NCBI GenBank assembly: GCA_003158365.1 | Contig: PMIW01000245.1 | Span: 1 to 11,078, forward strand | Reading direction: 5' to 3' | Length of the DNA: 11,078 bases | Source of the DNA: Ignavibacteriota bacterium | GTDB lineage: Bacteria > Bacteroidota > Ignavibacteria > Tepidaquicellales > Tepidaquicellaceae | Part shown: piece by piece, positions 1-6,459 of the stretch | Layout: every line of letters starts with the position of its first letter | Numbering within the stretch: position 1 is the stretch's first letter | Made by a program: the position numbers and the translations under genes | Notes under the pieces: generated by a model | What the model was told of the DNA's origin: nothing | Seen by the model: only the letters and a program-made list of their open reading frames with translations | Databases searched by the model: none

Positions 1-312
1 GAAATTTCGGAAAAATTCGGTTTAACAATAATCTTTTACGGGCATGCGGGAGACGGAAACCTGCACGTTAATATATTAAAAAAAGATATAACCGAAGAAG
101 TCTGGAAAATCCTCGTAGATAAAGCAATCCGGGAGATATTTACACTGACTGTTTCGCTCGGGGGAATGATTTCCGGCGAGCACGGTATAGGATATTCACA
201 GAAAAAATATTTACCTATTGCTCTCGGGAAAAAGCAGATTGAACTTATGAAACAAATTAAAAAAGTTTTCGACCCGAATAATATTTTGAATCCGGGGAAA
301 ATATTTCCATAA
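1..312 (+). CDS. FAD-linked oxidase, GlcD/D-lactate dehydrogenase type, C-terminal fragment
   Basis: The 103 codons visible, open from the first base, are the C-terminal end of an FAD-linked 2-hydroxyacid oxidase (FAD-oxidase C family: glycolate oxidase GlcD, D-lactate or D-2-hydroxyglutarate dehydrogenase). The sequence shows the family hallmarks in order: GHAGDGNLHVN near residues 15-25, where the two His usually help hold a metal and the substrate; SGEHGIG near 59-65; and the closing DPNNILNPGKIF. The FAD-binding N-terminal half lies upstream of the window. Members oxidise D-2-hydroxy acids and pass electrons to the membrane or to a partner Fe-S subunit. Which substrate applies here cannot be told from this end. 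The stop is 13 bases before the thioesterase start, so co-transcription with it is likely. Confidence 0.9.
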   Translation, partial: EISEKFGLTIIFYGHAGDGNLHVNILKKDITEEVWKILVDKAIREIFTLTVSLGGMISGEHGIGYSQKKYLPIALGKKQIELMKQIKKVFDPNNILNPGKIFP

Positions 313-325
313 TTAAGTAAAGAAT

Positions 326-727
326 ATGGTTTCTGCAGAACACAACATAAGAGTACTTTATGCCCATACCGATAAAATGGGAGTTGTCAGCAATACAAGA
401 TACCTTGAGTATTTTGAGAGCGGCAGAGGGGAATTTCTGAGACAACTTGGTTATACATATAAGGAAATGGAAGAAGATAAAATAGCTCTGCCCGTTATAG
501 AGGCATATTGCAAGTACATATCTCCTGCTTATTATGATGACCTGATCACTCTGAAAGCATATTTGAAACAAATTCCAACTGTCCGCATCAGGATTGATTA
601 TGAATTATTTGTTGCTGACAGATTAATCGTAACAGGTTATACAGTTCACAGTTTTGTCGATTCGGAAAGTTTAAAACCGGTAAGGCCGTCACAAAAACTT
701 TTAAATATATTAGCAGGGAAATTATAA
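326..727 (+). CDS. YbgC/4HBT-family acyl-CoA thioesterase
   Basis: A 133-residue single hotdog-fold protein, the usual length for the YbgC/4-hydroxybenzoyl-CoA thioesterase family. The N-terminal signature is clear: residues 9-31 contain R-V-L-Y, then HTDKMGVV with the conserved catalytic-type Asp16, then N23 and RYLEYFE. The following EFLRQLGY helix and the PVIEAYCKYISPAYYDDL stretch (56-73) are also typical. The Tyr or Trp often found just before the conserved Asn is Ser22 here. It should hydrolyse small or acyl-CoA thioesters in the cytoplasm; the substrate is not evident. No tol-pal genes are next to it, so a Tol-linked role is not supported. Its stop codon shares its final A with the nadC ATG (TAATG), which indicates translational coupling. 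ATG 326 is chosen because the fold begins immediately after it. Confidence 0.85.
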   Translation: MVSAEHNIRVLYAHTDKMGVVSNTRYLEYFESGRGEFLRQLGYTYKEMEEDKIALPVIEAYCKYISPAYYDDLITLKAYLKQIPTVRIRIDYELFVADRLIVTGYTVHSFVDSESLKPVRPSQKLLNILAGKL

Positions 728-1593
728 TGGATTATTATAAATATTTTAATTTTTGGGAAGCGGAAAAAATAATTAAACAGGCTTTAAGGGAGGATGTCGG
801 GAAAGGCGATATCACTTCGGAATTATTTATTAAAGCCGATTCGGTATCAAAAGCAGAATTATTTTTAAAAGAAAGCGGTGTAGTTGCAGGACTTGAGATT
901 TTTAAATTTGTATTTAATTTAATTGATGAAAAAATAAAAATTAAAATTTTAAAATCAGAAGGTATATATTTAGAGAATAAATCTGTTTTAGCATCGCTTG
1001 AAGGAAACACAAGAAATCTCTTAAAAGGTGAGCGCGTCGCATTAAACATACTTCAGAGAATGAGCGGGATTGCTACAAGTGTATGTGAAATGAAGAATAG
1101 ATTAAATAACGGCAGAATTAAAATACTGGACACGAGGAAGACCACACCTAATTTCAGAATCTTCGAGAAGGTTGCCGTGAAAATCGGGGGAGGGGATAAT
1201 CACAGGTTCGGATTGTATGATATGATATTAATTAAGGATAATCATATCGAAGCTAATGTTGGAATTGAGAATGTCCTGAATAAATTAAAAAAAATCAGGA
1301 AGAAAACGGAACTAAAAATAGAAATCGAAGTTAAAACCTTAAACCAGTTAAAAACTGTGCTGGGTAAAGGAATTGGGTTGATAGATGTTGTGATGCTTGA
1401 TAATTTCTCAATCAAGGATGTGAAAAAAGCAGTTGAAATGAACAGGAAAAAATTTAAGCTTGAAATTTCGGGGGGAATTAATAAAGAAAATATTTCACAG
1501 TATAAACAGATAATCGGTGTAGATTATATTTCTGTAGGCTCGATAACACATTCCGTAAAATCACTGGATATAGCATTAAACTTTATTACTTGA
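727..1593 (+). CDS. nadC: Nicotinate-nucleotide pyrophosphorylase (quinolinate phosphoribosyltransferase)
   Basis: This enzyme converts quinolinate and PRPP to nicotinate mononucleotide, CO2 and PPi in de novo NAD synthesis. The 288 residues match the usual NadC length. Visible motifs are EDVGKGDIT (22-30), GERVALNILQRMSGIAT (101-117) with the substrate-binding Arg103, LDTRKTTP (134-141), GGGDNHRFGLYD (154-165), LIKDNHI (168-174), IEIEVKT (198-204), VVMLDNFS (221-228) and the phosphate-binding end ISGGINKENI with ISVGSITHSV (247-277). All expected substrate-contacting Arg, His, Lys and Glu positions are present, so the gene looks intact and functional. It overlaps the thioesterase stop by one base. 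nadA and nadB are not in the window. The symbol is secure. Confidence 0.97.
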   Translation: MDYYKYFNFWEAEKIIKQALREDVGKGDITSELFIKADSVSKAELFLKESGVVAGLEIFKFVFNLIDEKIKIKILKSEGIYLENKSVLASLEGNTRNLLKGERVALNILQRMSGIATSVCEMKNRLNNGRIKILDTRKTTPNFRIFEKVAVKIGGGDNHRFGLYDMILIKDNHIEANVGIENVLNKLKKIRKKTELKIEIEVKTLNQLKTVLGKGIGLIDVVMLDNFSIKDVKKAVEMNRKKFKLEISGGINKENISQYKQIIGVDYISVGSITHSVKSLDIALNFIT

Positions 1594-1606
1594 AATAAAT
1601 AATTTA

Positions 1607-1643
1607 TATTTTTAACTTTAAAAAATTATTTTTAAACTTTAAA
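1607..1643. repeat. AT-only direct and inverted repeat ahead of the lipoprotein gene
   Basis: The 60-base gap between nadC and the lipoprotein gene contains TATTTTTAA(A)CTTTAAA twice, beginning at 1607 and 1627. The 20-base offset is about two helical turns. Within it TTTAAAAA (1617-1624) and TTTTTAAA (1629-1636) form a perfect 8-bp inverted repeat around ATTA. It could be a weak nadC terminator, an operator, or only compositional noise in very AT-rich DNA. No convincing -10/-35 or Bacteroidota TAnnTTTG pair at proper spacing was found here. Confidence 0.3.
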
Positions 1644-1653
1644 TTTATCAAAT

Positions 1654-2178
1654 ATGGGAAAATTTACCGGCAAGTTTAATTTTTTCGTTGCAATATTTGT
1701 TTCGGTTGCTTTGATTCTTTCGTGCAGTAAATTGAAAGAACTGGACAAGAAAGACAAAGAAAAAGAAGATGTAACGAAAGAAGAAACCAAGAAAGACGAT
1801 ACGAAAAAAGAAACCAAATCTTCGGAAAGCAGACTTTATTTCTGCGAACAGTATAAAAACGGTGAAGAGATTGGAGTAAGTAAGAGATTTACACCTGGTT
1901 GGTTAACAGTTATGATAGATTTGAGACCTGCCGGTAAAACTTTGGGAACCGGAAAGGTAGAATTAAGGATATCAAAAATTAAAGATGAAGATGGAAGTGA
2001 TATCAGCGAGAAAATAATCAAAACTGTTCCGTTCAGCGTCCAGGCTGACTGGGATTACACATATTTCGAAGACCACGACAATCTGAAATTCAAAACACCG
2101 GGAACATATAAAGTAGTTTGTCAAAAAGTTGATGGTACCCCTATAGTTGAGTGTCAGGTAGAAGTAGTACCAAAATAA
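1654..2178 (+). CDS. Lipoprotein, paralogue of the next gene; function unknown
   Basis: A 174-residue predicted lipoprotein that I do not recognise by function. Residues 1-23 form a signal peptide (K3 and K7, then a hydrophobic run) ending in LILSC, so Cys24 should be lipidated. Residues 25-58 are a Lys/Glu/Asp-rich, low-complexity linker. The globular part (about 60-174) opens with LYFCEQY, continues with IGVSKRFTPGWLTVMI (73-88) and ends with FKTPGTYKVV and a short beta-rich tail. That domain is clearly shared with the product of the gene at 2221, making a tandem duplication. Cys64 is conserved in both copies; Cys156 and Cys167 are unique to this one. The linker suggests a domain held away from the membrane. 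There is no Shine-Dalgarno sequence; the ATG is set by the signal peptide. Confidence 0.85.
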   Translation: MGKFTGKFNFFVAIFVSVALILSCSKLKELDKKDKEKEDVTKEETKKDDTKKETKSSESRLYFCEQYKNGEEIGVSKRFTPGWLTVMIDLRPAGKTLGTGKVELRISKIKDEDGSDISEKIIKTVPFSVQADWDYTYFEDHDNLKFKTPGTYKVVCQKVDGTPIVECQVEVVPK

Positions 2179-2197
2179 TTATTTTATTAAATTAATA

Positions 2198-2215
2198 GGT
2201 CATTGACCAAAGGAG
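2198..2215 (+). promoter_or_regulatory. Palindrome GGTCATTGACC abutting an AGGAG ribosome binding site
   Basis: Positions 2198-2208 are the perfect dyad GGTCA-T-TGACC. It is followed after two bases by AGGAG (2211-2215), five bases before ATG 2221. This is the only clear Shine-Dalgarno sequence in front of a gene in this window, and it decides the start: an in-frame TTG at 2203 lies inside the palindrome and would add only six polar residues before the signal peptide. The dyad could be a protein-binding site, or in RNA a small 4-bp hairpin next to the ribosome site. Function is inference. Confidence 0.45.
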
Positions 2216-2220
2216 ATAAT

Positions 2221-2634
2221 ATGAGGAAAATTACATTATTCTTGTTCGCAGTTCTTATTTTAACTTTTATTGGCTTTAAGTCAAATAGTTATGCCCAAAA
2301 CGGACCTGTGCTGTATGTGTGTGAATCATACGGAGATAACGGTGAAGTGGGAATCAGCGACAGATTTACAACGGGGTACCTGACAGTAATGATAAAATGT
2401 GATTATGCTCTTGGCTTAAGTGATGTATCGGTTCAGTTTGATAAATACGATTGCTCAACAGGTACATTTAAATATAATAAAAAATTCAAATATACCGTAA
2501 AACCGGATATGAAATATATATTCTTTGAAGGCAAGGATTTAGATTTCACATCACCGGGAATTTACAGGATATTTTTACTGGATGAATACGGCAAAACCGT
2601 TACAAGCGGGCTTGTTGAAATTATTAGTAAATGA
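2221..2634 (+). CDS. Secreted protein, paralogue of the preceding lipoprotein; function unknown
   Basis: A 137-residue exported protein of unknown function. Residues 1-26 form a Sec signal peptide (R2, K3, hydrophobic core) ending SNSYAQ, with cleavage probably near Ala25/Gln26. There is no lipobox, so unlike its paralogue it is released to the periplasm or outside. The mature domain aligns with that of the gene at 1654: LYVCESY (31-37), a G-x-x-G-[IV]-S-x-RFT-x-G-[WY]-LTVMI block (41-59), an aromatic Y-x-F-F-E stretch (99-103) and TSPGIYRIF (110-118). Cys34 matches Cys64 of the partner; Cys60 and Cys78 are its own. The fold is probably a small all-beta sandwich (inference). It is the last gene before a strong terminator, and its leader holds the window's best ribosome binding site. 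Confidence 0.85.
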   Translation: MRKITLFLFAVLILTFIGFKSNSYAQNGPVLYVCESYGDNGEVGISDRFTTGYLTVMIKCDYALGLSDVSVQFDKYDCSTGTFKYNKKFKYTVKPDMKYIFFEGKDLDFTSPGIYRIFLLDEYGKTVTSGLVEIISK

Positions 2635-2664
2635 TTTAGGTTAATATAATTATATTTTTATAAT

Positions 2665-2702
2665 AAAGGTTATTCTGTATTTTTCAGAGTAACCTTTTTT
2701 TT
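2665..2702 (+). terminator. Rho-independent terminator
   Basis: Positions 2665-2677 pair with 2685-2697 over 13 bp, with one G-U wobble (2673/2689) and otherwise perfect, around a 7-base loop (TATTTTT). A run of eight T covers 2695-2702. It lies 30 bases after the secreted paralogue's stop and separates the 5' genes from the flippase-to-lexA run. Confidence 0.93.
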
Positions 2703-2734
2703 ATTAGTAAAAGTTTAAAATACCGGTAAATATA

Positions 2735-4180
2735 ATGCTGGATAAGTTAAAATCACTGTCTAAAGATACGATGATTTACGGTACGAGTACAATAGTCGGG
2801 AGATTCCTGAATTTCCTCCTTGTGCCTATATATACTAATATTTTTCTTCCCGGTGAATTCGGTATTGTTGCAAATATTTATGCTTATATTGCTATTCTGA
2901 ATGTCTTTTTCACCATAGGTCTTGAATCAGGTTATTTTAAATTCGCATCCACTCTTGAAGTAGGCTCAAAAAAAGAAAATTTTTCTCATCCTTTTCTCGG
3001 AATATTTTTTAATGCAATAATTTTATCTGGAATCCTTTATTTTTTCGCGAGGGATTTCTCTTATCTGTTTCAGATTGACCCGGGCAGAAATATTTTACTT
3101 AAATATACCGCAGTAATATTATTTTTCGACGCAATAGTGCTTGTTCCGTTTGCATATCTGAGGCTTCAGCATAAACCTAAACAGTTTGCAGCAATCAGGG
3201 TTACGAACATTGCCGTAAATGTAATATGCAACCTGCTGCTGATTCTTGTTTTTCATTTCGGAATTGAATCGGTTTTCATCAGCAATCTTATTGCGTCAGC
3301 ACTGACTTTCCTGCTGCTTTCACCTATAGTTTTGAAGAATCTTACATTTACCTACAACAAACTTCTTGTAAAAGAGCTGATAATTTTTTCTTTGCCTTAT
3401 ATTCCTGCGGGAATCAGCTCAAATATCATTCAGGTAATCAACAGGCCTATATTAACTGCGCTCACGGATGATGCCACTGTAGGTATATTCCAGGCAAATT
3501 ACAGGCTTGGTATATTCATGATGCTTTTTGTGTCCATGTTCGAATTCGCATGGAGGCCTTTTTTTCTTCAGAATGCAAAAGAATCGAATGCGAAAGAGAT
3601 TTTTTCTAAAGTAATGACGTTGTTCGTTCTTGCTACTGCTTTCATTTTCTTTATACTATCATTGTTTATTGATAATATTGCGCAGTTCAAACTGCCGTTT
3701 AAAGGGTTTCTTATCGGGAAAGCTTACTGGGGCGGACTGTACATTGTACCTGTAATTCTTCTGAGTTACTTATTCTACGGGATGTATATAAATCTCATGG
3801 CGGGAATATATATTGAAAAGAAGACAAAGTACCTTCCGTATATTACAGGTATTGCAGCCGTAATTAATATTGCATTTAATTTTCTTTTAATTCCGAAAAT
3901 CAATATGATGGGATGTGCAATAGCTACATTGCTGAGCTATATAGCCATGGTAATAGGTATTTACTTGGTGTCGCAAAAATACTATTTTATTAAGTACGAA
4001 GTGAAAAAAGTTATTACAATATTTATTTTACTTTTAGTTTTCTATGCAGTATATTTGTTACTGGGAGTTTATGCTTTCTGGTATATAAAGTTACTGATTT
4101 TAATATGTTTTACAATATCGGTTTTTATTTTTAAAATAATTGATTTTAGATCTGTCAGAGCGGTCGTTAAAATCAAATAA
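2735..4180 (+). CDS. Polysaccharide/oligosaccharide flippase (Wzx, MATE/MVF superfamily)
   Basis: A 481-residue multi-pass inner-membrane protein of the polysaccharide-biosynthesis (Wzx/RfbX-like) family, which flips lipid-linked glycans across the membrane. The N-terminus, with KDTMIYGTSTIVGR followed by FLLVPIYTNIFLPGEFGIV (10-45), is the standard start of this family. Hydrophobic segments lie at about 14-36, 45-63, 86-105, 120-141, 153-174, 178-200, 213-235, 255-275, 292-312, 333-357, 366-386, 390-412, 424-447 and 449-468, consistent with 14 helices. A charged loop at 276-292 divides the two bundles. No glycosyltransferases are adjacent, so the cargo is unknown; lipid-linked O-antigen, exopolysaccharide or another glycan are all possible. 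It opens the run after the terminator, but no clear promoter is visible in the 32 bases before its ATG. Confidence 0.9.
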   Translation: MLDKLKSLSKDTMIYGTSTIVGRFLNFLLVPIYTNIFLPGEFGIVANIYAYIAILNVFFTIGLESGYFKFASTLEVGSKKENFSHPFLGIFFNAIILSGILYFFARDFSYLFQIDPGRNILLKYTAVILFFDAIVLVPFAYLRLQHKPKQFAAIRVTNIAVNVICNLLLILVFHFGIESVFISNLIASALTFLLLSPIVLKNLTFTYNKLLVKELIIFSLPYIPAGISSNIIQVINRPILTALTDDATVGIFQANYRLGIFMMLFVSMFEFAWRPFFLQNAKESNAKEIFSKVMTLFVLATAFIFFILSLFIDNIAQFKLPFKGFLIGKAYWGGLYIVPVILLSYLFYGMYINLMAGIYIEKKTKYLPYITGIAAVINIAFNFLLIPKINMMGCAIATLLSYIAMVIGIYLVSQKYYFIKYEVKKVITIFILLLVFYAVYLLLGVYAFWYIKLLILICFTISVFIFKIIDFRSVRAVVKIK

Positions 4181-4191
4181 ATTTCATACTA

Positions 4192-5421
4192 TTGTTATTA
4201 AAAGTTATCAAATATTTAGGCGTATTAATGCTTGTGTTTGTGTTCTTTACCGATTCGCGGGATAATACCAAAATTAATAACGGAAGTTTCCAGTTGGGTG
4301 ATGAAGTTTTAATAAGCGAAAAAATCGGATTGCTGAAAGATAAACGCGTAGCAGTTATTACAAACAGAACAGGGATATTATCGAACGGGAAATATATCTT
4401 TGAAGCTTTAATAAATAAAGGTGTAAATGTTGTTAAGATATTTACCCCGGAGCACGGTTTCGATACCGATGATTCATATAAAAATGCAGGATTTGACATT
4501 CCGGTAATTTCTCTGTACGGAAAAAACAAGAGTTTCGAAGAAACAGACATCGAAGATATTGATGTTCTTGTTTTTGATATTCAGGAACTCGGAGCCAGAT
4601 ATTATACTTATACTTCGACTTTATACATGACAATGATGGATGCGAGCAAGTCGGGGAAAAAATTTATTTTATGCGACAGGCCATCCACTGCAAATCTCAA
4701 TTACTTCGACGGTTTTATGCTAAATGAACATTTCACATCGTTTGTTGGAATGATTCCGACTCCTATAATGTATGGAATGACAATAGGAGAGCTTGGAGCA
4801 TATTTAAGAAGTTATATCAATAACGATGGGTTTGATTTCGAAGTAATAAAAATGAAAAATTACACGCGGAAAATAAATTATGAAGATTTAAATTTGCCTT
4901 GGGTAAATCCTTCTCCCAATATTGTCAGTCTTGAAAGTGCAAAAATATATCCTGCTTTATGTTTCATGGAAGGTACAAATATTTCCGAAGGCAGGGGAAC
5001 AGATACACCTTTTCAGCAATTTGGCGCACCTTTTTGCAATGGAGAAGAGTTGACTTTTGTTTTGAATTCATTCCATCTAGAAGGTGTCAGCTTTAAGGCA
5101 GTCAAATTCATGCCTTACAAGAAGATATCGTCATATGACCCGAAATTTATGGAACAGGAATGCAACGGAGTGAGTATTACAATAACCGATTTCAGTAAAT
5201 TCAGGCCTGTAGAGGTTGCTATCGCTGTGCTTTATGCACTGAGAGCTTCTGCAAAAGAATTTAAATGGATTGAAAATAATTATATTGATAAACTGGCAGG
5301 CACGAGCAAACTTAGAACGATGATAAATGAATCGAAGTCTTTCAAGGAAATTATCGATACATACTACGATGAACTTGAAATTTATAAAACAAAAAGAGAA
5401 AAATTTCTTTTATATAATTAA
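4192..5421 (+). CDS. namZ: Exo-beta-N-acetylmuramidase NamZ-like (DUF1343, GH171)
   Basis: This 409-residue protein belongs to the DUF1343 family, whose characterised members remove terminal N-acetylmuramic acid from peptidoglycan fragments. Visible family motifs are VAVITNRTG (53-61), FTPEHGF (84-90, with the conserved Glu-His pair), VDVLVFDIQELGARYYTY (124-140, with Asp124 as I124-D shifted by family gaps), CDRPS (161-165), SFVGMIPTPIMYGMTIGEL (183-201), LPWVNPSPN (235-243), and EGTNISEGRGTDTPFQQFGAP (260-280). The C-terminal part has RPVEVAIAVL and LAGTSKLR (368-375). The first about 20 residues (LLKVIKYLG then hydrophobic) act as a signal peptide, so it works outside the cytoplasm. No ATG gives that whole segment: a TTG at 4192 is the likely start, and the next ATG (4228) would remove the basic n-region. 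The gap to the flippase is 11 bases. Confidence 0.88.
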   Translation: MLLKVIKYLGVLMLVFVFFTDSRDNTKINNGSFQLGDEVLISEKIGLLKDKRVAVITNRTGILSNGKYIFEALINKGVNVVKIFTPEHGFDTDDSYKNAGFDIPVISLYGKNKSFEETDIEDIDVLVFDIQELGARYYTYTSTLYMTMMDASKSGKKFILCDRPSTANLNYFDGFMLNEHFTSFVGMIPTPIMYGMTIGELGAYLRSYINNDGFDFEVIKMKNYTRKINYEDLNLPWVNPSPNIVSLESAKIYPALCFMEGTNISEGRGTDTPFQQFGAPFCNGEELTFVLNSFHLEGVSFKAVKFMPYKKISSYDPKFMEQECNGVSITITDFSKFRPVEVAIAVLYALRASAKEFKWIENNYIDKLAGTSKLRTMINESKSFKEIIDTYYDELEIYKTKREKFLLYN

Positions 5422-5434
5422 TAAAATCAGCATT

Positions 5435-5908
5435 ATGAAAACAAAAATATTGTTATTGATTATTTTTGCGTTTATTTCAGGGAATTTAATTGCACAGAAG
5501 GTTTATCTTCCTTCAGCACAGAAATATGTAAAGATTGTCGATTATGTTGATGATGTTCAGAAGGACCTTTCAAAATATTCCGCTGATTATTTGCTCATTT
5601 ATCCCGGTTATGACCAGAAAGAGAACAGCGAAGGCGATGCATATTTAGTTCAACTGGAAATGAGAGTCAGCAACGACGGTAAATATGTTTCGGCGACTCA
5701 AACACTCCAGATACCCGATAAAGAAGCGGTTAAGACGACGAATCTGTCGAATCCATCTGTATTCGGAAATACATTCAATTGCGATGAATGGACAGGAAAA
5801 TTTGTGGTTATTAAATACTTGAAAAAAGAGGTCTCTTTTTCTGCTAAGGGAATACTGAAAAAACATACAAAAGATGATGGGTTTGATTTCTATGAGAAAG
5901 TCAAATAA
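5435..5908 (+). CDS. Small secreted protein, function unknown
   Basis: A 157-residue exported protein that I do not recognise. The start is ATG 5435, 13 bases after the namZ stop. The longer reading frame beginning at 5327 inside namZ would bury the signal peptide. Residues 1-20 (MKTK, hydrophobic core, NLIAQ) form a Sec signal peptide with probable cleavage before Gln21. The mature part is polar and aromatic, with a YLLIYPGYDQK stretch (52-62), probable beta strands around 69-91 and 122-141, and one cysteine (Cys116). No catalytic motif is seen. It overlaps the following lipoprotein gene by 17 bases, which implies coupled translation and suggests a shared role. Confidence 0.75.
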   Translation: MKTKILLLIIFAFISGNLIAQKVYLPSAQKYVKIVDYVDDVQKDLSKYSADYLLIYPGYDQKENSEGDAYLVQLEMRVSNDGKYVSATQTLQIPDKEAVKTTNLSNPSVFGNTFNCDEWTGKFVVIKYLKKEVSFSAKGILKKHTKDDGFDFYEKVK

Positions 5909-6437
5909 AATAATTCTATTATTCAGCATTGGGTTATTTGCTTTTTTGTTTTTTTCCTGCACGAAAAAAGAGGAACAGAAAAAGAGTGAGGAGCAAATTG
6001 TCGATTCTGTAAAAACAGATATGGACAGCCTTTTGGTCAGCAGTAATACGAAAGTGACTTCAAAGGATGTTAAGAACAAATTCAATGAAATAAAAAAGAA
6101 ATATGAAAACGAACTGGATGATGTGGGAAACACTGAAGTCAGGTTTGTCGATTTGGGTAATGACGGTAAAGAGGTAGCTTTACTTTATTACGGACTCGTT
6201 GCAAAAGGCGGAAATGCCGTTACAGGTTCAGGTATTGTGCTGTATAAAATAGAAGGAAATAAGCTCGAATTCTTACTGGATTATAATCTTGACGGGGCTG
6301 TTGTAAAATCCATTAAAGACGGGCAAATTAATTGCATGAAATATGAATATGCCGCAGGCGACCCGAATTGCTGTCCTTCAAAGAAGAAACCATTTAAATT
6401 GAAATTTGAAAATAATAAACTAATTTTCATTCCGTAA
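5892..6437 (+). CDS. Lipoprotein with GDPNCCPS motif, LppP/LprE-like C-terminus (tentative)
   Basis: A 181-residue predicted lipoprotein. ATG 5892 is preferred to 5874 because MRKSNK then directly precedes the hydrophobic core; the lipobox is LFFSC, with lipidation at Cys23. Residues 24-75 are Lys/Glu-rich and probably helical or a linker. The globular part contains FVDLGNDGKEVALLYYG (85-101), a D-x-x-N-D-G loop followed by a strand like those of FG-GAP/VCBS-type repeats. It ends in YAAGDPNCCPSKKKPFKL (153-170). The GDxxCCPS signature followed by a short strand reminds me of the C-terminus of the LppP/LprE lipoprotein family; that comparison is from memory and unverified. Function is unknown, and Cys148, Cys160 and Cys161 may form disulphides. 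Confidence 0.72.
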   Translation: MRKSNKIILLFSIGLFAFLFFSCTKKEEQKKSEEQIVDSVKTDMDSLLVSSNTKVTSKDVKNKFNEIKKKYENELDDVGNTEVRFVDLGNDGKEVALLYYGLVAKGGNAVTGSGIVLYKIEGNKLEFLLDYNLDGAVVKSIKDGQINCMKYEYAAGDPNCCPSKKKPFKLKFENNKLIFIP

Positions 6438-6459
6438 AGATTTCTTTAATATTTTTATC

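Noticed and set aside
257..571. Reading frame on the - strand opposite the oxidase end and thioesterase gene
   Set aside because: It lies antisense to two genes with clear family motifs and has no recognisable domain.
1725..1820. Lys/Glu-rich tract considered as a DNA repeat array or coiled-coil domain
   Set aside because: The codons are irregular with no fixed repeat unit; it reads as a low-complexity linker after the lipid anchor.
2716..2734. TATAAT immediately before the flippase ATG as a -10 box
   Set aside because: It overlaps the ATG itself, leaving no room for a transcript start before the gene.
5645..6133. 162-codon - strand frame opposite the secreted protein and lipoprotein genes
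   Set aside because: It is Ser/Phe-rich as expected from the antisense of Lys/Glu-rich codons, and both + strand genes have signal peptides and sensible starts.
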